This document shows, in pieces, positions 49,485-58,758 of a stretch of DNA of 64,000 bases (positions are counted from its first letter, which is position 1; each line of letters opens with the position of its first letter). The stretch is from Niabella drilacis (lineage in GTDB: Bacteria > Bacteroidota > Bacteroidia > Chitinophagales > Chitinophagaceae), in the NCBI RefSeq assembly GCF_900101395.1, contig NZ_FMZO01000022.1, positions 1 through 64,000 on the forward strand, given 5' to 3'. A model generated the notes under the pieces. It had not been told where the DNA came from, searched no databases, and saw nothing but the letters and a program-made list of their open reading frames with translations. Position numbers and translations under genes: made by a program.

Positions 49485-52400
49485 TTAGAAAGTTAACCTT
49501 GCACCCACGCTCATGATCCTTGACTGCGGATAAATATACCCGTTCTCTGCGGTGCCCTCCGGATCCCATAGTTTCAGCTTTTCCCAGGTAACCAGGTTTT
49601 GCCCGCTTAAGTAAACCCGGAACTGTTTGATGCCGATTTGGTTCCCGATGGCAGAATTCAGCGTATAGCCCAGTTCAAAGTTTTTGAACCGCACGTAATT
49701 ATTGCTTCTTAACCAATACGTATTATTGCGGTAGCCGGAGGTATAGTAGGTATTGGTACGGCTTACCAGCCTGGGGTCCACGCTGCTGGGATTATCTGCA
49801 GACCAGCGGTGGTTATAACTGTAGTCTAACCAGTTACCAAACTCCCCGGTTTCGTTAAAGTTGAGCAGTTGTAATCCTCCAAAGGCGCCATAGAAAAGAA
49901 CGGACAGGTCAAAGGATTTATAGGCCATATTAATATTGAGGCCGGTTGTGTATACAGGGTCCCTTGTCTTATCCAGTCTTACCTGGTCCAGTGCATTGAT
50001 CTTACTGTCTCCATTTATATCCTTGAACTTCATATCGCCGGGACGCAGGTTTTTTTCTACATCACTATAGCTGATCTTGGCGGTAGTGGCGGCTATATCT
50101 GCAGCATCTTTAAATACCCCGTCATACTCATATGCCAGGAAAGCATACCCGCTGGTACCAAAAGGATGGCCGGTGGCACGTTGGTAGGACGGCACGCCCG
50201 GGTTCTCATCCCAGAAGATCACTTTGTTCTTGGTATAGGCGCCGTTCAGACTTACCTGGTAGTTAAAATCACTGACCCGCCCGTTATAGCCCAGGGTAAA
50301 TTCAAAACCCTTGTTTTCTACCTGGCCGCCGTTTACCGGGGGCAACTTTGATACAATACCGGAGCTAAGCGGGGTAGAGCCCAAACGTTGGATCAGGATC
50401 TGTTTCCGCTGGTTTTTGAATACTTCAAACTCAAAATTGACCTTATTGTTCAGAATGGATCCCTCCAGGCCTATGTTGGCATTATCCGCCACCTCCCAGG
50501 TAAATGCGGGGTTGGGAACAATGGGTTCTACCAAAGATTTTACAACCTTGCCATTTACGACCCGCGTTCCATACTGGTAAAGGGATATAAAGCCATATTC
50601 GGGAGAAACCCCGTTAAACTCCACCTGGTCGTTACCCATCTGGCCGTAGGAGGCGCGGAGTTTCAGATTATTCAAGAACCGCACATTTTCCATAAATTTC
50701 TCCTTGGAGATATTCCAGCCCACCAGTATACCCGGAAAGAAGCCAAATTGCTTATCTACTGCAAAAAAATAGGATCCGTCGTAACGCCATAAGAATTCAG
50801 CCAGATATTTTTCCCGGTAATTATAGGTAGCCCGGCCAAAATAGCTCAGTGTGGCCCTGTTAAAGGCACTGCCACCGAGTTCCTGCCGGTCGGTATTACC
50901 CGCGTCCAGGATATCGAGGGCATCAGAAACAAAGCTTTTGCGCCGTGCCCAAAAATTGTCACCATCCCTTGTTTCCCTTTGTATACCTGCCATGATGCCA
51001 ATGGTATGATTTTCATTAATAACGCGGTCATAATTTAACATACCCACCAGGTTCACGCGTAGCTCGGCTTCATCGGCCTGCCGCAGATCCGGCTCTGTAA
51101 AGGTGGAGCGCAGGGTTTTGGTGAGCTTGGGCGTAACGCCATCGGCCTCATAGGTTTTTTTATCCCAGCTATACAAATACCAGGGGGTGGCAAATGTTTT
51201 ATCGCGGCGGATGTATTTGTCCACCGCACCCTGCAGGGTCAGTTTTAATCCCTTCACCCAAGGATTGGTAATGTCCACCTGGCCGTTGGTCTGGATATAA
51301 TCCCTCCGGTTCCGGTCGTACCCGGTGGCACCGGTGGTAATAGCCACGGGGTTTTGGCCGTTTTCAATATCCATACCCGGAAGCCCGTTGGGCCATACAG
51401 CAACCTCCGTGGGTTTACCGCGGAGCAGCATCCGGAAAATAGTTGCAGCGGATACGGTTGGGTAGCGGCGGTATTCTTCGCGGCCACTGATGCCGATAGT
51501 AGTCGTTATATACTTGTTTACCTTGGCTTCCAGGTTCATCCGGATATCATATTGCTGGTACCCGGTAGCCGAATTTTTATAATAAGCATCCTGGCTTAAA
51601 TAGCCCAGGGAGGCCAGGTATTTTACCGCTTCGGATCCACCGCTTATCTGAAGGGTATGATTTTGCTGTGCAGACCATTTTTTAAATACGGTATTGTACC
51701 AGTCGGTATTAGGGTGGGTGAGCGGGCTGGACCCGTCTGCAAACTTCTTTACATCATCGGGTGTATAATACGCCGATGCGATCTTACCATCCTTTTTGGT
51801 ATAGGTGCCGGTTTCTTTAAAGGCCTTCCAGGCTGCATCCCATTCGGCATACGGTACGTCCGAAAATAACTTTTGTTCATTCATCAGTTCCGCATATTGT
51901 GCAGAGTTGCTCATCTTGGGGATCGTTGTAGGCTGCTGCCATCCCCTGCTAAAATCATAGCTCACCATTGGCTTACCGGTTTTACCCTGTTTGGTGGTGA
52001 TCAGGATGACCCCGTTGGCAGCACGCGCACCATAAATAGCCGCCGAGGCATCTTTTAAAACCGACATGGTCTCCACTTCGGCAGGGTTCAGACGCTCCAG
52101 TCCACCCGCACGGTCCGGCACTCCGTCAATAACTACTAAAGGAGCACTGTTCCCCAGCGTGTTGGTACCCCGGATGCGGAGGGTAGAACCATCGCCCCCC
52201 GGCTCTCCGCTGCGCTGCATGGCGGTTACACCCGGTAACCGGCCTGCCAGCGCATTGGACAGGTTCACCGTGGGCGACTTTTCAAGCACGGCTCCCTTCA
52301 CCTGCGTTACAGCACCCGTAACCGTTACCTTTTTCTGCTTGCCATAACCCACCACTACTACGTCTGTCAGTTGCTCTGTGGCGCTGCTCCGGAGCATTAC

Positions 52401-52760
52401 GCTGATCGTAGCCTGGCTGCCAATGATCACTTCCTGCTCCTGGTACCCCACATGGGAAATTACCAGGGTACCTCCGCTGTTGGGTACCTTTATCGAAAAA
52501 ACACCCTGGGCATCTGTTACTACCCCGGTATTGGATCCCTTCAGCAAAACAGAAACCCCGTCAATGGGTGTCCCCGCTTCATCGGTAACTTTCCCGGTGA
52601 TCGTTTTCTCCGGAGGCGCAGTTCCCGTGTTTTTTGCAAGACTTTCATACGGAGAAAAGCCCATCAGAAGAAAAACAAGGAGCAAAAACATTGTAAGCGG
52701 AGGGCGCTTAAATGGCCGCGTATAACGGGCATGGCAAAACAATTGCTGCGATCTGTACAT
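49485..52760 (-). CDS. SusC/RagA-family TonB-linked outer membrane protein (1091 aa)
   Basis: Signal-like N-terminus (residues about 20-45, TMFLLLVFLLMGFSPYESLA), a carboxypeptidase-regulatory-like domain (ITGKVTDEAGTPIDGVSVLL), the TonB box/plug start VVVVGYGKQKKVTVTGAVTQ, SPTVNLSNALAGRLPGVTAM and DGVPDRAGGLERLNPAEVET, and a long barrel ending SRIMSVGARLTF. It imports the ligand caught by SusD, using energy from TonB. First gene of the SusC-SusD-FG-GAP-haloperoxidase locus. Another start at MFLLLVFLL is possible. No anti-sigma/ECF pair is adjacent. Confidence 0.92.
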   Translation of the reverse strand: MYRSQQLFCHARYTRPFKRPPLTMFLLLVFLLMGFSPYESLAKNTGTAPPEKTITGKVTDEAGTPIDGVSVLLKGSNTGVVTDAQGVFSIKVPNSGGTLVISHVGYQEQEVIIGSQATISVMLRSSATEQLTDVVVVGYGKQKKVTVTGAVTQVKGAVLEKSPTVNLSNALAGRLPGVTAMQRSGEPGGDGSTLRIRGTNTLGNSAPLVVIDGVPDRAGGLERLNPAEVETMSVLKDASAAIYGARAANGVILITTKQGKTGKPMVSYDFSRGWQQPTTIPKMSNSAQYAELMNEQKLFSDVPYAEWDAAWKAFKETGTYTKKDGKIASAYYTPDDVKKFADGSSPLTHPNTDWYNTVFKKWSAQQNHTLQISGGSEAVKYLASLGYLSQDAYYKNSATGYQQYDIRMNLEAKVNKYITTTIGISGREEYRRYPTVSAATIFRMLLRGKPTEVAVWPNGLPGMDIENGQNPVAITTGATGYDRNRRDYIQTNGQVDITNPWVKGLKLTLQGAVDKYIRRDKTFATPWYLYSWDKKTYEADGVTPKLTKTLRSTFTEPDLRQADEAELRVNLVGMLNYDRVINENHTIGIMAGIQRETRDGDNFWARRKSFVSDALDILDAGNTDRQELGGSAFNRATLSYFGRATYNYREKYLAEFLWRYDGSYFFAVDKQFGFFPGILVGWNISKEKFMENVRFLNNLKLRASYGQMGNDQVEFNGVSPEYGFISLYQYGTRVVNGKVVKSLVEPIVPNPAFTWEVADNANIGLEGSILNNKVNFEFEVFKNQRKQILIQRLGSTPLSSGIVSKLPPVNGGQVENKGFEFTLGYNGRVSDFNYQVSLNGAYTKNKVIFWDENPGVPSYQRATGHPFGTSGYAFLAYEYDGVFKDAADIAATTAKISYSDVEKNLRPGDMKFKDINGDSKINALDQVRLDKTRDPVYTTGLNINMAYKSFDLSVLFYGAFGGLQLLNFNETGEFGNWLDYSYNHRWSADNPSSVDPRLVSRTNTYYTSGYRNNTYWLRSNNYVRFKNFELGYTLNSAIGNQIGIKQFRVYLSGQNLVTWEKLKLWDPEGTAENGYIYPQSRIMSVGARLTF

Positions 52761-53158
52761 AGCATTTCTGGTTTAGTAATTGTATAAAATATTCCCGCAA
52801 ATGCTGCTTACAATATCTGACTGTTCCTTACCGGAAGATATGTAATCAACATTCCTGTTAATTTGTCGCTAATTTCTAAACAGCACTGTCTAAATACAGA
52901 GGGTCAAGTCAGACAGTGGACACACGGCCTTCATTCAACGTGATCAACCAGAAAATCCCGGCAATCTTATCTCTTTCCTTTGTCCGGTTAATAGAGGTTT
53001 AACCCGGATCAACTGAAAAACAATCATCACTTTTTCCACCAGGCAAGGGGCCCGGCACAACTTTACAAGGTTTATAACATTTCTCAACCTCTAAAGAACG
53101 AAAAAAGATTGATATAATTGCAAAAATGACAAAATAAAATAGTTGTCAGTCGGACATA
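52761..53158. other. Upstream region of the SusC locus (no gene)
   Basis: About 400 bases with no recognisable gene. It holds the short inverted sequence GTCAGACAGTGGACAC near 52911 and AT-rich DNA toward 53150. The SusC promoter must lie here on the minus strand but no convincing TAnnTTTG box was found, which could mean ECF-sigma or other control. Confidence 0.45.
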
Positions 53159-53192
53159 AAAAAAATCTGCGGAAAACAACCGCAGATTTTTT
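53159..53192. terminator. Bidirectional rho-independent terminator
   Basis: AAAAATCTGCGG, seven-base loop AAAACAA, CCGCAGATTTTT. A strong 12-bp stem flanked by A and T tracts on both sides; serves the minus-strand hydroxylase gene. Confidence 0.85.
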
Positions 53193-53217
53193 ATGCATTA
53201 CCGGCCGTTAACCGGTG

Positions 53218-53886
53218 TCATTTCTTTTTATCAAACATCAGCTCTTTTACCTTCTCTTTGTCTTCTTTTTCCTTTTTAAGATCGAACATGGTACCAAACA
53301 CATGATCCCAGATGGTGCTGCTTACCCCAAAGCCTTTGTGCTCATCTTTGTAATGATGCAGGTGGTGGTTTCTCCACAACCCTTTCATCCATTTAAAGGG
53401 TGGGTTCCAGGCATGGATCGCATAGTGCATGGTGCCATACATGAGGTAGCCCAGCATAAAGCCCGGGAAAAACATAAGCGCACGGGAACCCAGGATGAGA
53501 TAAAACACTCCCAGCAAAACCGATGCAATGATAATACTGGGTACCGGGGGCATAAATAAACGCTGCCGGTCCCGCGGATAGTGGTGATGGTTGCCGTGCA
53601 TTACATAAGCGATTTTTTGAGCCGCGGGGTTATCACTTACCCAGTGGAAGATGAACCGGTGGGCAATATATTCAAAAAAGCTCCAGAAAAAGATACCGAT
53701 AAAGAATATCAGGAACACATAGCCCACCGTGTAGTTATAGTGGCTGTGACTGTAATACAACATATATGCGATAACGGGAATGTACATACCCCAAATAACC
53801 AACGGATGTGTTTTGGTCAGCATCTCCAGGTAATCGTTCTTAAAAAGCCGTGCCTGACCTTTGTTGTGAATTTTATCGAACTGCAT
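53218..53886 (-). CDS. Sterol desaturase / fatty acid hydroxylase family membrane protein (222 aa)
   Basis: Membrane di-iron enzyme. Histidine clusters in order: HRFIFHW, MHGNHHHYPRD, MHYAIHAW and NHHLHHYKDEHKGFG, matching the HX3-4H, HX2-3HH pattern. Hydrophobic segments (LVIWGMYIPVIAYMLYY, VFLIFFIGIFFWSFF, IIIASVLLGVFYLILG) give about four membrane spans. Probably a fatty acid 2-hydroxylase-like enzyme acting on sphingolipid or lipid acyl chains, which are common in Bacteroidota. The cytoplasmic C-terminus is Lys rich (EKEDKEKVKELMFDKKK). Monocistronic. Confidence 0.88.
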   Translation of the reverse strand: MQFDKIHNKGQARLFKNDYLEMLTKTHPLVIWGMYIPVIAYMLYYSHSHYNYTVGYVFLIFFIGIFFWSFFEYIAHRFIFHWVSDNPAAQKIAYVMHGNHHHYPRDRQRLFMPPVPSIIIASVLLGVFYLILGSRALMFFPGFMLGYLMYGTMHYAIHAWNPPFKWMKGLWRNHHLHHYKDEHKGFGVSSTIWDHVFGTMFDLKKEKEDKEKVKELMFDKKK

Positions 53887-54069
53887 ACTGCAAAATTAAA
53901 TCAAAAAAAGTAGATACCTGTCCTATTACAACCAATTGGCAAATAACCCCTATGATTTGTTGTATTAAATAGTTGAAATGTTGTTCCGGATCAACCGGTA
54001 TACAGCATCAGGTATGGGGCTACAGTTTTTTTTTGATAGAATAACGTTTAAAACAAACAAATGTTTGTG

Positions 54070-55314
54070 CTAATCGTAAGTGAGCTTCCAGCGGTTTAAA
54101 TCCGGAGCAACGCTCTTTTTTTGATGCAGCTCATGATCATAAATAATATTGCCCAGCTCCTTAAAGAAAGGATATCCCGTTTCCTCATATTCATATTTAT
54201 TATCATTGAGGATGCCGTCCTTATTTACATAAAGTGTAGCACTAAGCATGAACTCTACCTTATTCTTAAAGTCAACAACATAACAGTAATCTGTAAGAAA
54301 CCCGTAACTCCACCCGGCCTTATTAAATACACGTATATGATCCGGGATCTTTTCTTTGCCCGAGCGGAAAAAGAAGAACTTGGTATAACTGTCAAAGAAC
54401 TCCGCAGTGTCATAAGCCGGAAACCGGCTCTCATAGGGAAGCTCGGACATATAAGTATACAACATCCGGTAGTTGTCTGCTGTTAAACGGAACCGCTGGC
54501 GGGCCGGCACAGATTCCGGGAACAGTACACTGCGCAGCAGTCGCTGGCCATCTTCCAGCGGCAGGTTGTTATGGGTGGTAAAATCCATGGGCTCATTGAT
54601 CAGGCTGTCATTTTGATCCCAATGTCCTTTGCCTACCAGTATCTTTGTTTTGGGAAACCGGAACTGAAGATCGCTGTACGTTGCCGGCTGTGTGTATATG
54701 GTTTGGCCATTGTTAAGAAACCGGATGGGATTGGTATGCCGGTTTTCTTCGGGCGTCATCGGAACAAAGCGACGGGTGATGCGGGTATCGTTGTAGTTCT
54801 TTTTCCATAGGGTTTCATTCAGTTCCTTTTGCCCCATAAATTCGTAAAGCCGGTTATAAGCATCATTATCGCTTACAAGGAAGATCTTCTTAATATAATG
54901 TTCAATGGAGGGGAGGCCGCTCTCCGCAGTCGGATCATTTTTCACGGCAGTTTGTCCGCTAAAAGCGCTGTCGGTAAGCATGGGGGATTGGGCTGTAACC
55001 TTTTTACCCAGCCTGTTTAGTTTTTCAAGGGAGGCAAAGGCCACAGGCATTTTTACGGTGGATGCGGGGTTAAAATAACGGTTGCGGTCTACATTCAGGT
55101 AATGGTTGATAAAAGTGGGCTTTTGATGGCGGTCCCTTTTTATTTCCGTGTAAATCAGCTGGTACTGGTAAACTCCGGGCTGATCCAGTACCGATCTTAA
55201 TAAGGGGGATCCCTGCTTTTGCAACAGCTCCATCAGCCAGGGATCGTTTTTTACCTGTGCAAATGTTTTGGACATTATAGCGTATATGAAAATAGTGAAA
55301 AGAACGGACTTCAT
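54070..55314 (-). CDS. Secreted serine hydrolase, class A beta-lactamase fold (414 aa)
   Basis: Signal peptide from the ATG at 55314 (MKSVLFTIFIYAIMSKTFAQ); the frame from 55341 is nine residues longer and weaker. Active-site motifs of class A enzymes in order: SxxK in NPASTVKMPVAF (Ser85, Lys88), SDN in LVSDNDAYNRLYEF and KAG in FNKAGWSYGFLTDY (in place of KTG). Antibiotic hydrolysis is not shown; such Bacteroidota proteins may be peptidases or esterases. Periplasmic. Monocistronic on the minus strand. Confidence 0.85.
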   Translation of the reverse strand: MKSVLFTIFIYAIMSKTFAQVKNDPWLMELLQKQGSPLLRSVLDQPGVYQYQLIYTEIKRDRHQKPTFINHYLNVDRNRYFNPASTVKMPVAFASLEKLNRLGKKVTAQSPMLTDSAFSGQTAVKNDPTAESGLPSIEHYIKKIFLVSDNDAYNRLYEFMGQKELNETLWKKNYNDTRITRRFVPMTPEENRHTNPIRFLNNGQTIYTQPATYSDLQFRFPKTKILVGKGHWDQNDSLINEPMDFTTHNNLPLEDGQRLLRSVLFPESVPARQRFRLTADNYRMLYTYMSELPYESRFPAYDTAEFFDSYTKFFFFRSGKEKIPDHIRVFNKAGWSYGFLTDYCYVVDFKNKVEFMLSATLYVNKDGILNDNKYEYEETGYPFFKELGNIIYDHELHQKKSVAPDLNRWKLTYD

Positions 55315-55364
55315 TTTGTTAAGATAGATCATTTGGATCAAATACCATCATACAAAGGAACAGG

Positions 55365-56591
55365 CTATTTGATGAATGTATTCAGGAATTTTAAGGTGGC
55401 CTTATTATAATCGCTGTACATATGATGGTCGGCAACTGCAAGGCTCAGCTGCTGAAAAACGAACATCCGCTGATCTATATCCAGGCCGTTCAGCTGTGGA
55501 AATGCAGCGGGGTTTGCCTGGTATGCGGAGCGTAGCTCATCGGGCTGATCCATAAAATAATATGCCGGGTCCAGGTATCCTTTTTGTTTTAATTCATTAA
55601 AAACCGCCGCAGATGCTTCAAGGCTCAGCTGGCCGCTCCGGGCAAACCGTTCGGGGTACAGGGGTGAGCGTTCCTGAACCAGGTACCCGCTGCTGATGCC
55701 ACGGCTGGCAAGCGTTTGCGCATTGGCAAGCGCAGCGGCATTGCCGGCCGGCCCTACATTGGGGTTTTGGTCAAACCGGGCCATGCAGAACTGAAGCGGG
55801 GTACCGGTCATTTGTGCAATTTGCCCACCGGAAGGAGCGCAGTAGCTGACACCCGCGTCAAACCGGCAGATCGTGGAAAGCGCTGTTGCAAAATTGCCGC
55901 CATTGCTCATACCTACTGCATATTTGGGCAAACCGGCCGGCAGCAGCCCCCGCTGATAAAAGGTATGGGTTATAATACGGATGTTGGCGTAGTCTGCATT
56001 GGTAAGGGTATCCCAGGGAAGGGTATTCCACCGGATAGAGCCATCACCGTTCAGATCCTTACCCGCCGTTGCCTCTTCTGCTTCCGTTATCAGTACGGCA
56101 AAATGATCATGTACCAGGTCTTTGATCATTTGCTGCCATTCAAAGCCTGCAACCAGTGCCTGTGCACTGCCGCTGGTCCCGTGCAGCAGGTAAACGATCC
56201 CTTTAGGCCGGGCAGGAAAATAATAATAAACCGGTTTCACCCGGTCTTTGCCCTGGCACTGTTCAAACTGCAGCACAAACGTTGCTGCAGGCGCAGTAGT
56301 ACCGGTAAGGTCCACATTCTCCCCGGGCATTATAAACCAGGTATGCCATTCATCCGGCGCCCTTAGTAAGGCCGGGTTATGGCCGCTCCAGCCGGCAAAG
56401 ACCTGGTTGCTCGCCAGGGCAAGGCTAAAAATATGTACCGTATCGCCCGGCTGGTGATACCCGCTTCCGTAACCATTGGTTACGGTGACTTTAAAGCGGT
56501 CTGCCGCTGCCGGCGGAACCGGTTGCTTCCGGCAGGAAAAACAGGCAACAAAGAGACAAATCGCACCCGGAATGGTGAATAGGGTCTTCAT
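55365..56591 (-). CDS. Esterase-like alpha/beta-hydrolase lipoprotein with bacterial repeat domain (408 aa)
   Basis: Lipobox in ICLFVACFSCRKQ. Residues about 30-100 are a Bacterial_2/InlB-type repeat (KVTVTNGYGSGYHQPGDTVH, then FAGWSGH). The hydrolase core follows: YYYFPARPKGIVYLLHGTSG with the oxyanion HG, then YAVGMSNGGNFATAL with nucleophile Ser and the late LADHHMYSDYN region with a candidate catalytic His. Overall it resembles PHB-depolymerase/feruloyl-esterase-like proteins. Substrate unknown. Surface or periplasmic. On the same strand, but 51 nt from the beta-lactamase-fold gene. Confidence 0.75.
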   Translation of the reverse strand: MKTLFTIPGAICLFVACFSCRKQPVPPAAADRFKVTVTNGYGSGYHQPGDTVHIFSLALASNQVFAGWSGHNPALLRAPDEWHTWFIMPGENVDLTGTTAPAATFVLQFEQCQGKDRVKPVYYYFPARPKGIVYLLHGTSGSAQALVAGFEWQQMIKDLVHDHFAVLITEAEEATAGKDLNGDGSIRWNTLPWDTLTNADYANIRIITHTFYQRGLLPAGLPKYAVGMSNGGNFATALSTICRFDAGVSYCAPSGGQIAQMTGTPLQFCMARFDQNPNVGPAGNAAALANAQTLASRGISSGYLVQERSPLYPERFARSGQLSLEASAAVFNELKQKGYLDPAYYFMDQPDELRSAYQANPAAFPQLNGLDIDQRMFVFQQLSLAVADHHMYSDYNKATLKFLNTFIK

Positions 56592-56693
56592 AATAATAGG
56601 TTTACCTGTTTTGACGGAGATCTGTGGTATGTGTTTAAAGAGGGCACAGGTTTTTCAAAAAATTGTTTTTAAGATTTCTCCCGCCCTATCCCG

Positions 56694-56701
56694 TAAATTT
56701 G
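56694..56701 (+). promoter_or_regulatory. -7 element TAAATTTG of gcvT
   Basis: TAnnTTTG match, 19 nt before the ATG at 56721. This supports the start at 56721 rather than the TTG at 56715 or further upstream. Confidence 0.4.
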
Positions 56702-56720
56702 CAGCCAAAATTTTGTGTAT

Positions 56721-57806
56721 ATGAAGCAGACCCCGTTTACAAAGAAGCATCTGGAGCTGGGTGCCAAGATGGCTGAATTTGCCGGGTATAACATGCCCAT
56801 CAGTTATTCCGGTATCAATGAAGAACACCAGACGGTAAGAAAGAATGCCGGAGTGTTTGATGTAAGCCATATGGGCGAATTCATCCTCAAAGGGCCCAAA
56901 GCACTGGACCTGATACAACGGGTTACGACCAACGATGCCGCCAAACTGAAGAAGAACCAGGCACAGTACAGCTGCTTTACCAATGAACAGGGCGGTATTG
57001 TGGACGACCTGATTATTTATTGCATCGAAGAGAATGAAGTATACATGATCGTTGTCAATGCGGCCAATATAGAAAAGGACTGGAAGTGGCTCAGTGATCA
57101 TAATACAGAAGGGGCTGAAATGCACGATATCTCTGCTAAAACAGCACTGCTGGCCATACAGGGGCCCAATGCCACTGCGATCCTGCAGGCCCTTACAGAC
57201 ACAGATATACTCAATTTAAAGTACTATACATTTGAAAAAGGCCGGTTTGCCGGTGTGGATAACGTGCTCATCAGCGCCACCGGCTATACCGGTGCCGGGG
57301 GCGTTGAGATCTATTTTGAAGACAAGGACGGCGCCGCCGATAAAATATGGGATGCCATTTTTGCGGAAGGTGGCCCCAAAGGGTTAAAACCCATTGGTTT
57401 AGCAGCCAGGGATACCCTGCGCCTGGAAATGGGCTATTGTCTTTACGGCAATGACCTGAGCGATACCACTACTCCCCTGGATGCAGGGCTGGGCTGGATC
57501 ACCAAATTTACAAAGCCGTTTACCGCCGGCGACCTGCTGAAGCAGCAGAAGGAAGCAGGTGTGGAACGCAAACTGGTTGGATTTGAACTGCAGGACAGGG
57601 GTATTCCCCGTAACGGGTACGAGATCTGTGATGAGAACGGTACCATGATCGGGACCGTTACATCCGGCACCCAGTCCCCCTCCCTTGGAAAAGCCATCGG
57701 GCTGGGCTATGTAAAATCTGCGTTTGCATCGTTTGAAACACCTTTATTTATTAAAGTACGCGACAAATTATTAAAAGCAAAAGTGGTAAAACTGCCTTTT
57801 GCCTGA
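56721..57806 (+). CDS. gcvT: Glycine cleavage system aminomethyltransferase GcvT (361 aa)
   Basis: T protein of the glycine cleavage system: takes the aminomethyl group from lipoylated H protein to tetrahydrofolate, yielding methylene-THF and ammonia. Starts at 56721 ([20 protein letters not shown]). Family motifs: [114 protein letters not shown]. Length is typical. 15 nt before comB on the same strand; other gcv genes are not in the window. Cytoplasmic. Confidence 0.93.
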   Translation: MKQTPFTKKHLELGAKMAEFAGYNMPISYSGINEEHQTVRKNAGVFDVSHMGEFILKGPKALDLIQRVTTNDAAKLKKNQAQYSCFTNEQGGIVDDLIIYCIEENEVYMIVVNAANIEKDWKWLSDHNTEGAEMHDISAKTALLAIQGPNATAILQALTDTDILNLKYYTFEKGRFAGVDNVLISATGYTGAGGVEIYFEDKDGAADKIWDAIFAEGGPKGLKPIGLAARDTLRLEMGYCLYGNDLSDTTTPLDAGLGWITKFTKPFTAGDLLKQQKEAGVERKLVGFELQDRGIPRNGYEICDENGTMIGTVTSGTQSPSLGKAIGLGYVKSAFASFETPLFIKVRDKLLKAKVVKLPFA

Positions 57807-57820
57807 GCTATTTTTATCAG

Positions 57821-58549
57821 ATGAGTCATCAACCAACACTTTATACCTCTCTTTCTCCGGCACTGATCCAGCTTTACGACCTCAACAACACCGTGGTGGT
57901 TGTAATTGATGTTTTCAGGGCCACATCTACCATCGCAGCGGCGCTTTACAACGGGGCCCGGTACGTGATCCCTGTTGACTCTGTGCCCAAAGCGATTGAG
58001 ATCAGCGCGGCAACGGGCGGTATTGCTGCTGGTGAGCGGGATGGGAAACTGGCCGAAGGCCTCAGCCACGGCAACTCTCCCATGGAATACAAAAGAGCCT
58101 TTATTGAAGATAAGGTACTGGTACTGACCACCACCAACGGAACCCGTTTGCTGCATATGGCACTGGAACAGGGCGCAGACAATATCATTACCGGCTCCTT
58201 CCCCAACCTTTCATCGGTTTGTAACTATTTAACCGCACAACAGAAGAATGTGGTGCTGGCCTGCGCAGGCTGGAAGGATAAGTTTAACCTGGAAGATACC
58301 CTGTTTGCAGGCGCTGTCATCGCCCGGGTAAAAGAGCACTTCTCCATTCATTGCGACAGTTCCTTTATGGCGGAGTATATGTACCGGCAAAACAGGAACG
58401 ACCTGCCTGGTTTTTCAAAAAACCTTACACATTATCATCGCCTGGTAGACCGGTTTGGTTATATCGATGATATTGCTTTTTGTTTGCAGGAAGATGTTGC
58501 GGATGTACTGCCGCTTTATAAAGAAGGCCGGCTGATCCGGCAGGGCTAA
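57821..58549 (+). CDS. comB: 2-phosphosulfolactate phosphatase family protein ComB (242 aa)
   Basis: ComB hydrolyses 2-phosphosulfolactate to sulfolactate in coenzyme M synthesis in archaea; many Bacteroidota carry the family with unknown role. Motifs: VVVIDVFRATSTIAAALYNG with the Asp/Arg site, DGKLAEGLSHGNSPMEY, LVLTTTNGTRLLHMALEQGA, NVVLACAGWKDKFNLEDTLF AGA. It lies 15 nt after gcvT and is probably co-transcribed. Cytoplasmic. Confidence 0.88.
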   Translation: MSHQPTLYTSLSPALIQLYDLNNTVVVVIDVFRATSTIAAALYNGARYVIPVDSVPKAIEISAATGGIAAGERDGKLAEGLSHGNSPMEYKRAFIEDKVLVLTTTNGTRLLHMALEQGADNIITGSFPNLSSVCNYLTAQQKNVVLACAGWKDKFNLEDTLFAGAVIARVKEHFSIHCDSSFMAEYMYRQNRNDLPGFSKNLTHYHRLVDRFGYIDDIAFCLQEDVADVLPLYKEGRLIRQG

Positions 58550-58758
58550 CCCCTAAAGATAGGTTTTTTCCCATTAATTATATAATATAAATTTTCTCAA
58601 AATCTTGAGTAAATAATAGGAAAAGCGGATAAGATTCTTTTATTTTTGCCGATTGTCCTTTTTGTAGCCCAGCCGGCGGTATGGGCTCCGCGGCATCATA
58701 GCCCGGCAAGCGGAAGCGGCAATACAAGGCATTATTAATTAAGCATAATAACAGCGGT

